This document shows positions 1 through 5,949 of a DNA stretch of 10,078 bases, in pieces. The translations under genes and the position numbers were made by a program. The notes under the pieces were generated by a model. The model ran no database searches, was not told the DNA's origin, and was given only the letters and a program-made list of their open reading frames with translations. The DNA lies in the NCBI GenBank assembly GCA_020429545.1, contig JAGQLF010000031.1, forward strand, positions 1-10,078, given 5' to 3'. Source of the DNA: Candidatus Dojkabacteria bacterium. GTDB lineage: Bacteria > Patescibacteriota > Dojkabacteria > J137. Every line of letters starts with the position of its first letter. Within the stretch, counting starts at the first letter, position 1.

Positions 1-71
1 ATTTTGTAACACATATAATTTACAAAAGCAGTTTAGGTTTCACGGATTATTTTTTTGTGGAAAACTCAACC

Positions 72-785
72 TTATATTCTCCTTAAAATGTTACCTAAAG
101 AAGCCTGATAAAAAACCAAATCATACATTAATAAATTTTGTTTTACCATATCAATAACTCCTGGTATGCCTGATTGAAATTCTTCTTTCGTTATTAAATC
201 TAATACGTCTAATGGGGGGATTTTAGAAGAACTGGACTTGCAAGCTAGCCAATAGCTGTTACCCCAAATCAACCCTATCATTGGTATATTGCCATATATT
301 AGGCTAGTTAGATCTGCAACTGAATAGAAAGAATAAATAGATTTAGTTTGAATAATCCTCTTTGGATGAGTATGAAATGAAGCAATAAATCCATAAGTTA
401 GATCTCTTCCGACTAATGAATCAGTCATATACTCTTTACTTTTATATTTTCTATTATCAACTTTTAGATCAAAAAACATCTTACTATTAGACACATATTG
501 AGGTGACGCACTAAAGCTATGTTTAGGCTTTACCCTTTCATAATTTCCTGCAGTAGGTTCCGAAAGAAGTAGTTCTCCATCAAAAAATAGAATTGATTGT
601 TCATACTCCCAACCACTTGGCAATTCTTTCTTACTATTTTTAGGATCTGTATATCTTGATAAATTTTTTATTGATTTTGTTATTTTTGACGGTATGCTGA
701 TTCTATCTGGCCAGTCGGAGCAGCTTATTGTGGTGTTGCTTTTAATTTTTTTAAGAATAATTTCAGAAAGCTGTGCTAGTTGCAT
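72..785 (-). CDS. JAMM/MPN-like putative metalloprotease domain protein
   Basis: Protein of 237 residues from the ATG at 785; a TTG at 818 would add 11 hydrophobic residues and is judged less likely. The only family signal is a JAMM-like zinc site: SFHTHP (H138, H140), then S155-V-A-D158, giving the H-x-H...S-x-x-D order of JAB/MPN metallopeptidases. The upstream glutamate could be E71 or E76 in the segment FFDGELLLSEPTAG. The spacing between HTH and S-x-x-D is 14 residues, longer than the usual seven, so a loop insertion is implied. JAMM proteins cleave isopeptide bonds or ubiquitin-like tails; the substrate here cannot be inferred. There is no signal peptide or membrane segment, so it is probably cytosolic. 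It diverges from the surface-protein gene at 839 and shares its short AT-rich upstream region. Assignment to the fold is moderate; activity is inference. Confidence 0.6.
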   Translation of the reverse strand: MQLAQLSEIILKKIKSNTTISCSDWPDRISIPSKITKSIKNLSRYTDPKNSKKELPSGWEYEQSILFFDGELLLSEPTAGNYERVKPKHSFSASPQYVSNSKMFFDLKVDNRKYKSKEYMTDSLVGRDLTYGFIASFHTHPKRIIQTKSIYSFYSVADLTSLIYGNIPMIGLIWGNSYWLACKSSSSKIPPLDVLDLITKEEFQSGIPGVIDMVKQNLLMYDLVFYQASLGNILRRI

Positions 786-826
786 ATAATTGATACAATA
801 TATAGTGTATAGTAACAAATTTTAGT

Positions 827-841
827 TAAAATATCTTAATG
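827..841 (+). promoter_or_regulatory. -10-like box abutting ATG, probable leaderless start
   Basis: TAAAAT at 827-832 is followed by six bases and the ATG at 839, so a transcript starting seven bases after the box would begin at the A of the ATG. The string TAAAATATCTTAATG differs by one base from the string at the M23 gene start (9243-9229, minus strand). No good -35 hexamer is visible at 16-18 bp spacing, which keeps confidence low. Confidence 0.4.
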
Positions 842-2629
842 AATAGGTTAAGGGATAAGTCAACACTAACGTTATTAATAATAGCTTCATTGTTTATTGT
901 ATGCATATTTTCATCTTTAGTAATTTATTTTGCTAAAGCTGATCTATTAGTTTTTTCTTATTCTGTTTCAGGAGTAGTGAGTGATCAGTCATCTGTATCT
1001 ATACCAGATGCAGAAATAACTTTGAATAATGAGGTGTTATCTAAGTCAAATGTAGATGGATCTTATACTATCTCTAATCTTGATGAGGGTAGATATGAGT
1101 TCATTGTGAAGAGAGATGGATATGTCGACAGAACCGTCACAATAGATATAAAAAGATCATTTTTCAAATACAATTTTAAACGAAACATTACACTCTCAAA
1201 TGCAGCTAATGCCGGCTTGACTGGTAAGTTTATTACAAATGATCCAAGCTATAAGTTTGTTGATGACCGGATTACAATAAATGACGACCAATCATATAAT
1301 ATAAATGATGATGGCACTTTCCAATTAGAAAAAATTCCTTCTGGTGAAATTACCTTTAAATTCAAATCAAAAAATTTCAAAGATATAAATGAGAAAATTA
1401 CTCTAAGCCCAGATACAAATACGCTAGCCGATATTGAACTAACTCCTGCTGGTGATATCGAAGAAACGTTAAATAGTTATGTAATAGAATCAATTGTATC
1501 CGATATTAATGTTACTGGAGAAAGTATTGAACAAAATAATGTTTTAGTAGATGAAAATAAACTATTCATAAATGATTTAGATGTAAACAAAACATATAAA
1601 ATTAGAATTAGTGCTTCTGGGTACGAAACAAGAGAATACGAACTGAATATATCTCAAGGTACAAATAAACTGCCCAACTTTAAACTAGTTGAAGAGGGAC
1701 AAGCTTTATTTAGAGCAAAATTTGATAAAAATTTTCAGTTTTATCAGGCAGATTTTGATGGAGCTGATTTATCTCAATTGATAAACACCGATACTGAATC
1801 AAAAAGCTTTTATTATAATTCTAATGAAAATGCAGTTTATATAGCATCAGAACAAGACAGATTAAATGGAATTTTAGGAGCAAGAATACCATTAATTTAT
1901 CTATTTGATTTGAATACAAATAGCTTCCAGAAGATAACCACTTTGACAGAAGGTTTAGGAGCTATTTTCCCTCAATATAAGGCTCAAAAGATTGTCAATA
2001 TAACATCTGATGATAGAAGGAGCTCAAAAAGAATAGTTGAAATTCGTGATTTTGTTGGAAATATAACCAAACCTGTAGAAACCACTGTAGGAATTGATTA
2101 TATAAACGTCAAACTATCATCAGATTCAAAATACTTAGCGACATTAACCCAAAGCTCAGATGATTCTACATCATTAAACTTTATAAACTTAGATTTGAAT
2201 AAAAAAAACGTGATTTCTTCTGCTGATAATTTAGAACTTTATGAAATTTCTGAAAGTGGTAAACGTGTTTTATTTTCAGCAAACAGGTCAAGTCAAAACT
2301 TTACTGATTTGTTAATTTATGACAGAGATACAAATGAGATTAGAACTTTATTAGTTGATGAAAGAGGATCCGATTATCAGTTCTACATGGGGTCAGATGA
2401 TTTGATAATTTACTGGGATACAATACAAGGGCAGACAGATGTATTCATGTTTAATATTGAAAATAATAAAAATACCAAGCTTACAAATCTATCTGCATTA
2501 GATTCTATAAAAAAAATTTATCAACAAAGCGACTACTTATTTTACATAACTAATCGCGGGCTGTATATTATGGATATTAATAATCCTAAATCAAATAAAT
2601 TAGTTTTGAACGGAGAATTTATTTATTAA
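839..2629 (+). CDS. Membrane-anchored surface protein with carboxypeptidase-regulatory-like domains and beta-propeller-like half
   Basis: Protein of 596 residues. A single N-terminal transmembrane segment (about 10-32) with a basic start suggests an uncleaved anchor with the bulk outside the cell. Residues 42-118 form a carboxypeptidase-regulatory-like/CNA-B-type beta-sandwich (VSGVVSD...IPDAEITL...DGSYTISNLDEGRYEFIVKR, split here by gaps). Two more divergent units of the same sort lie at about 125-203 (DGTFQLEKIPSGE) and 214-284 (YKIRISASGYETREYEL). From about 287 to the end the sequence has repeated short strands ending in motifs such as IYLFDLNTN, LLIYDRDTNEIRTLL, VFMFNIENNKNTKLT and LYIMDINNP, typical of a TolB/WD40-like propeller. 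No catalytic residues are recognisable, so a binding or structural surface role is inferred. Only 9 bp separate it from the GAPDH gene, so they are probably co-transcribed although functionally unrelated. No Shine-Dalgarno sequence precedes the ATG. Confidence 0.8.
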   Translation: MNRLRDKSTLTLLIIASLFIVCIFSSLVIYFAKADLLVFSYSVSGVVSDQSSVSIPDAEITLNNEVLSKSNVDGSYTISNLDEGRYEFIVKRDGYVDRTVTIDIKRSFFKYNFKRNITLSNAANAGLTGKFITNDPSYKFVDDRITINDDQSYNINDDGTFQLEKIPSGEITFKFKSKNFKDINEKITLSPDTNTLADIELTPAGDIEETLNSYVIESIVSDINVTGESIEQNNVLVDENKLFINDLDVNKTYKIRISASGYETREYELNISQGTNKLPNFKLVEEGQALFRAKFDKNFQFYQADFDGADLSQLINTDTESKSFYYNSNENAVYIASEQDRLNGILGARIPLIYLFDLNTNSFQKITTLTEGLGAIFPQYKAQKIVNITSDDRRSSKRIVEIRDFVGNITKPVETTVGIDYINVKLSSDSKYLATLTQSSDDSTSLNFINLDLNKKNVISSADNLELYEISESGKRVLFSANRSSQNFTDLLIYDRDTNEIRTLLVDERGSDYQFYMGSDDLIIYWDTIQGQTDVFMFNIENNKNTKLTNLSALDSIKKIYQQSDYLFYITNRGLYIMDINNPKSNKLVLNGEFIY

Positions 2630-2638
2630 GTTAAGTAT

Positions 2639-3649
2639 ATGACTAGAGTAGCAATTAATGGTTTTGGCAGAATAGGACGCTTAGTTTATAGAGCGTTATT
2701 GGAGAAGAATTTTTTAAACGGACAAGTTGAAGTTGTTGTTGTAAATGATCTAGTTCCAGCCGATAATCTTGCTTACTTGCTAAAATACGATTCTAATCAT
2801 GGAATGTTGCACGAGAATATTTCTGCACCAGATGCAAATACAATAATGATTGGAGAAAGAGTATTAAAGACAATTTCTATGAAGTCTCATCCCTCTGAAC
2901 TTCCATGGAAAGATTGGAATATTGATATTGTAATTGAATCTACAGGTTTATTTACAAAGAATGCAGATGCAAGTGGACATATTAGTGCAGGAGCTAGAAA
3001 AGTAATTATTTCAGCACCAAGTGATGATGAAACACCTACCCACTTAGTTGGTATTAATGCAGAGAGTACTGGGGAAACCCAGATTATATCTAACGCTAGT
3101 TGTACAACCAATTGTGTTGCGCCAGTTGTTAGAGTTTTGCAACAGTCTGGAATTGGTATAGAAGAAGGATTTATGACTACGCTACACGCATATACATCAA
3201 CTCAAGGGCTACAAGATGAGCCAAGTGCAAAAGATTGGAGAAGAGGAAGAGCCGCTGCAGAAAATATTGTTCCAAGCTCAACTGGAGCAACAAAGGCAAT
3301 TGGAAAGGTTTATCCAGAACTTAACGATAAGCTAACAGGAATGGCGTTTAGAGTTCCAGTAAAAACTGGATCTTGTATTGATTTTACATTTAGATCTATA
3401 AGAGACACTAGTGTGGAAGAAATAAATGCAAAAATGAAAGAAGCAAGTGAAAGCTATCTACAAGGAGTACTTAGATATACCACTGATCCTATTGTATCTA
3501 CAGATATTATTCACGATTCACACTCTGCAATTTTTGATGCAACATCAACTCTGGGAATTGGCTCAAGATTTTTTAAACTTGTGGCATGGTACGACAACGA
3601 ATGGGGATACTCAAATAGAATTGTTGAGATGTTGTCTGTTGTAGGTTAA
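2639..3649 (+). CDS. gap: Type I glyceraldehyde-3-phosphate dehydrogenase
   Basis: Complete 336-residue GAPDH, the usual family length. It converts glyceraldehyde 3-phosphate, phosphate and NAD+ to 1,3-bisphosphoglycerate in cytosolic glycolysis. Visible motifs: Rossmann loop INGFGRIGR (6-14), adenosine-ribose-binding VVNDL with D37, STGLF (101-105), SAPSDDETPTHLVGIN (125-140), the catalytic signature SNASCTTNC with C155, H183 in TLHAYTSTQ, the phosphate-binding segment SSTGATKA (213-220), R238 in MAFRVPV, and WYDNEWGYSNR (317-327). The segment DEPSAKDWRRGR resembles the E. coli GapA-type loop and keeps the proline at the position linked with NAD preference, so an NAD-dependent enzyme is inferred. 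The ATG lies 9 bp after the surface-protein stop with no Shine-Dalgarno sequence, which suggests read-through transcription from upstream. No phosphoglycerate kinase or other glycolytic gene is adjacent, and no hairpin terminator is seen after the stop. Confidence 0.97.
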   Translation: MTRVAINGFGRIGRLVYRALLEKNFLNGQVEVVVVNDLVPADNLAYLLKYDSNHGMLHENISAPDANTIMIGERVLKTISMKSHPSELPWKDWNIDIVIESTGLFTKNADASGHISAGARKVIISAPSDDETPTHLVGINAESTGETQIISNASCTTNCVAPVVRVLQQSGIGIEEGFMTTLHAYTSTQGLQDEPSAKDWRRGRAAAENIVPSSTGATKAIGKVYPELNDKLTGMAFRVPVKTGSCIDFTFRSIRDTSVEEINAKMKEASESYLQGVLRYTTDPIVSTDIIHDSHSAIFDATSTLGIGSRFFKLVAWYDNEWGYSNRIVEMLSVVG

Positions 3650-3682
3650 ATCTTAACCTTACCCTTTTTCTTGGCCTTAGAC

Positions 3683-3703
3683 TTAAAGCGTTTAGCGTTT
3701 AGC
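3683..3703. repeat. Left heptamer array (TTTAGC orientation) flanking the four-helix-bundle gene
   Basis: Two exact tandem copies of GTTTAGC (3690-3696 and 3697-3703) are preceded by a degenerate copy TTAAAGC (3683-3689). Read on the other strand the unit is GCTAAAC, the same core as the array at the right-hand end of the gene, so the two arrays face each other as inverted repeats. It sits between the GAPDH stop and the four-helix-bundle start. Nearby GCTAAT (3717-3722) and GCTAGC (3728-3733) look like further decayed copies. Confidence 0.6.
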
Positions 3704-3764
3704 TGTATTATAGTATGCTAATATTGTGCTAGCTACTCTTTTAATTTTTCCCTTTCATAAAATA

Positions 3765-4124
3765 ATGAGAGACTTCACTGAAATTTTGGCTTGGGAAAAA
3801 GCTCATAGGCTAACTCTTAATATTTACAAAATAACTGAGTCATTCCCAGCACAGGACAAATATAACTTAGTTCAGCAATTAAGGAGATGTAGTTCATCTA
3901 TTCCAGCGAATATTGCAGAGGGCGCATGTAGACATACTGATAAAGACTTTGCACATTTTTTACAAATTGCTATGGGATCGGCAAGTGAAACCAAGTATTT
4001 TATATTACTATCAAGAGACCTTGGCTATATTCAAAAGAAAAATCATGATGCACTAGCAAATAGTGCCGATGAAATAATGAAAATGTTATCGAGATTTATT
4101 ATTAAGCTAAGAGCTAATCGCTAA
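3765..4124 (+). CDS. Four-helix bundle protein, 23S rRNA IVP-type
   Basis: Small basic protein of 119 residues. The start is placed at the ATG of 3765 because MRDFTEILAWEKAH aligns with the family's typical N-terminus (F-x-x-L-x-x-W-x-x-A-H). The in-frame GTG at 3726 would add 13 residues unlike the family. The most conserved stretch, QLRRCSSSIPANIAEG (38-53), is the family hallmark and is followed by helix-forming segments FAHFLQIAMGSASETKYFILLSRDLG and a C-terminal helix. Relatives are encoded in intervening sequences of 23S rRNA genes, and the Avd protein of diversity-generating retroelements has a related fold. They are basic, pentamer-forming four-helix bundles, probably nucleic-acid binding. 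Here there is no rRNA gene or reverse transcriptase nearby. The gene is framed by oppositely oriented heptamer arrays, and its last six codons and stop lie inside the right array. This suggests a mobile or repeat-associated cassette; the role itself is unknown. Confidence 0.9.
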   Translation: MRDFTEILAWEKAHRLTLNIYKITESFPAQDKYNLVQQLRRCSSSIPANIAEGACRHTDKDFAHFLQIAMGSASETKYFILLSRDLGYIQKKNHDALANSADEIMKMLSRFIIKLRANR

Positions 4125-4139
4125 AAGCTAACGGCTAGA
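4105..4139. repeat. Right heptamer array, five 7-bp units
   Basis: Five consecutive 7-bp units without gaps: AGCTAAG, AGCTAAT, CGCTAAA, AGCTAAC and GGCTAGA (4105-4139), consensus NGCTAAN. Each unit holds TAA (TAG in the last) on the plus strand and TAG on the minus strand. Because 7 is not a multiple of 3, the array puts stops in all six frames. The plus-strand gene stops at unit 3 (4122-4124) and the convergent minus-strand gene at unit 4 (4128-4130). It is the inverted counterpart of the GTTTAGC array at 3683-3703. Confidence 0.75.
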
Positions 4140-4685
4140 TCTCTCCCAAACACCTCCAATCATAAACACTGCTAAAGCTAGTAAAATGCTAAACATAAAA
4201 ATCACATCTAATTTACTATCGATTCCAATATACTGGTATAGAAACCATGTGACCCAGTGCCTAAATTGGCATATCAATGAACCAGTACTTGGTAAACTAC
4301 CTAAAAACTGAAATATTATCTTTCCAAGAACAATATTTATATAGAGTAATGGCATTGAGAATCCAAAAAAAGAATTTAGAGAGACAATAGCTGAGTATCT
4401 CTTTACTTTAGGGTCAAGCTGTAAACAAGCTGTCTTTATAAAGAAAGAAGCAATTATCCATAAACAGATAAATATTATTCCTATTCCATAAATACTCAAG
4501 AGTATGCTTGTAATTTGAGAGTCTAAGCTTAATGGCGACATTACTAAAAGCGCAGCAACAAAAAAACTAAGTGCTACAAAGTCTTTTACCAGTAAATATT
4601 TATTATCTAAAACACTTATGTAATGACCAATCAGTTTTTTATATGATTGATTAGTGTTACTTGAGCTTACCTTTTTATCTGCCAT
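4128..4685 (-). CDS. Uncharacterised four-TM membrane protein
   Basis: Protein of 185 residues that I do not recognise. A hydrophilic, Ser-rich N-terminus (1-30, probably cytoplasmic) is followed by four hydrophobic segments at about 36-52, 57-84, 98-125 and 158-178. A basic loop LDPKVKRYS lies between segments 2 and 3, and an aromatic-rich loop (HWVTWFLYQYIG) comes before segment 4. The overall shape recalls small Yip1-like membrane proteins, but no diagnostic motif supports that name. The last three residues and the stop come from the heptamer array, so the natural C-terminus may have been replaced by insertion of the neighbouring cassette. It converges with the four-helix-bundle gene and diverges from sufS. 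A plausible promoter lies just upstream. Confidence 0.7.
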   Translation of the reverse strand: MADKKVSSSNTNQSYKKLIGHYISVLDNKYLLVKDFVALSFFVAALLVMSPLSLDSQITSILLSIYGIGIIFICLWIIASFFIKTACLQLDPKVKRYSAIVSLNSFFGFSMPLLYINIVLGKIIFQFLGSLPSTGSLICQFRHWVTWFLYQYIGIDSKLDVIFMFSILLALAVFMIGGVWERSSR

Positions 4686-4698
4686 GGAATTAAATTAA

Positions 4699-4726
4699 AC
4701 TATATCTTAAATTATCAAATTTTGAA
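4699..4726 (-). promoter_or_regulatory. Putative promoter of the four-TM protein gene
   Basis: On the minus strand TTCAAA (4726-4721) and TATAGT (4704-4699) are separated by 16 bp. Transcription would start about seven bases before the ATG at 4685. Both hexamers are imperfect and the region is AT-rich, so chance matches are possible. Confidence 0.35.
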
Positions 4727-4748
4727 TACGGTATCAAATGCACTGAGT

Positions 4749-4754
4749 TATAAT
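4749..4754 (+). promoter_or_regulatory. Consensus -10 box (TATAAT) of sufS
   Basis: A perfect TATAAT lies four bases before the ATG at 4759. Transcription starting about seven bases after the box would begin at or just after that ATG, leaving about 13 bases before the second in-frame ATG at 4774. This favours 4774 as the sufS start. The nearest -35-like hexamer, TTGAAT at 4722-4727, is spaced 21 bp away, too far to be ideal. Confidence 0.4.
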
Positions 4755-4773
4755 TTTAATGATAAAATCGATT

Positions 4774-5949
4774 ATGGATATAAAAACAATAAAAAAGCAA
4801 TTTCCAATTTTTAATAATCAAAATATTGTATATCTGGATAGTGCTGCAACAACTCAAAAACCCTCAAGTGTGATTGACTCAATCTCAGAATACTATGAAC
4901 ATTTTAATTCAAATGTACATAGAGGACTTTATCCTTTAGCAACCAAGTCCACAGAAGTTTATGAAAATTCAAGGGAAAAAATAGCTGAGTTTATTAATGC
5001 AGATCCCGATGAAATAATATTTGTTAGTGGTGCAACAGAAGCACTTAATGGACTTAGCCGAAGTCTAATACTTTCAGGATTATTAACCAAGAACTCCCAA
5101 ATAACACTTACGCAACTTGATCACCATTCAAATATTCTTCCATGGCAAAAACTTACAAACAAGGATATAGACTATATTACTGTAAATAATGATTATGTAT
5201 TCGACTTGGAACAAATTAAATCTATTAAAACTGATCTTTTGGCCTTCCCGCTTGTAAGTAATGTAACAGGAACAATATTTCCAACCGATTCATTGAATGA
5301 ATTTAAAGGCATCACTGTAGCAGATGCAACACAAGCAGTAGGTCATATTAAAGTGGATGTAAAAAAAATGAATATAGATTTTTTGGTGCTATCTGGTCAT
5401 AAAATGTATGGACCCATGGGAATAGGCGTTTTATATGGTAAGAAAAAATTATTAGAAAAGTTACCTCCCTTTAATGTTGGTGGTGGCATGATTAAGCAAG
5501 TAGAAGAACAAGATTATGTTCCCTCATCAGGAATTGAAAAATTTGAAGCTGGAACACCAAATGTTGCTGATGCATATGCACTTTCTAAGGCAATTGATTT
5601 TATTCAACAAGTTGGAATAGATAAAATAATAGAACACGAAAACTATTTAAAGGGAATATTTCTAAAGGAACTGGAGTCAATGGATAATATTTCTATTTTT
5701 CACTCACGGCAAAACTCTACTGGAGTAATATCTTTTTCACATAATTCAGTACATGCTCATGATATTGCTCAATATTTAGGCGATAATGGAGTTTGTGTTA
5801 GAGCTGGTCACCACTGTACGCAAATACTACACAAATATAGATTAAATATACCTGCTTCAGTCAGAGTAAGTTTTGGAATTTACAATAATAGAGATGACGT
5901 AGAGAAATGTTTAAATTTAATCAAAGCGTCCATTAAGCTTTACAGTTAA
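4774..5949 (+). CDS. sufS: SufS-type (group II) cysteine desulfurase
   Basis: PLP-dependent enzyme that takes sulfur from L-cysteine as a cysteine persulfide for Fe-S cluster assembly, releasing alanine; cytosolic. The start at 4774 (391 residues) is preferred because MDIKTIKKQFPIF matches the family's N-terminus and a TATAAT box sits almost on the earlier ATG at 4759. Numbered from 4774, visible residues are YLDSAATTQKP (20-30), SGATEAL (85-91), H117/H118 in QLDHHSNILPWQ, D184 in ADATQAVGH, the PLP lysine K210 in SGHKMYGP, GTPNVADA (260-267), the active-site cysteine C348 in RAGHHCTQ, and R364 in SVRVSFGIYNN. The HHC setting without the long loop of IscS/NifS marks group II. No sufB, sufC, sufD or sufU is in the window. 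Its TAA overlaps the stop of the convergent beta-helix gene within one TTAA. Confidence 0.95.
   Translation: MDIKTIKKQFPIFNNQNIVYLDSAATTQKPSSVIDSISEYYEHFNSNVHRGLYPLATKSTEVYENSREKIAEFINADPDEIIFVSGATEALNGLSRSLILSGLLTKNSQITLTQLDHHSNILPWQKLTNKDIDYITVNNDYVFDLEQIKSIKTDLLAFPLVSNVTGTIFPTDSLNEFKGITVADATQAVGHIKVDVKKMNIDFLVLSGHKMYGPMGIGVLYGKKKLLEKLPPFNVGGGMIKQVEEQDYVPSSGIEKFEAGTPNVADAYALSKAIDFIQQVGIDKIIEHENYLKGIFLKELESMDNISIFHSRQNSTGVISFSHNSVHAHDIAQYLGDNGVCVRAGHHCTQILHKYRLNIPASVRVSFGIYNNRDDVEKCLNLIKASIKLYS

Noticed and set aside
1..71. Gene or terminator at the left edge
   Set aside because: No stem-loop and no open frame of useful length; AT-rich sequence only.
2887..3111. 74-residue minus-strand open frame inside gap
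   Set aside because: It lies wholly within the highly conserved GAPDH catalytic region and has no recognisable product.
3447..3644. 65-residue plus-strand open frame in the 3' part of gap
   Set aside because: Frame-shifted shadow of the GAPDH C-terminus; its composition is not that of a real protein.
3650..3682. Rho-independent terminator after gap
   Set aside because: There is a T-run near 3664-3669 but no inverted repeat able to form a stem before it.
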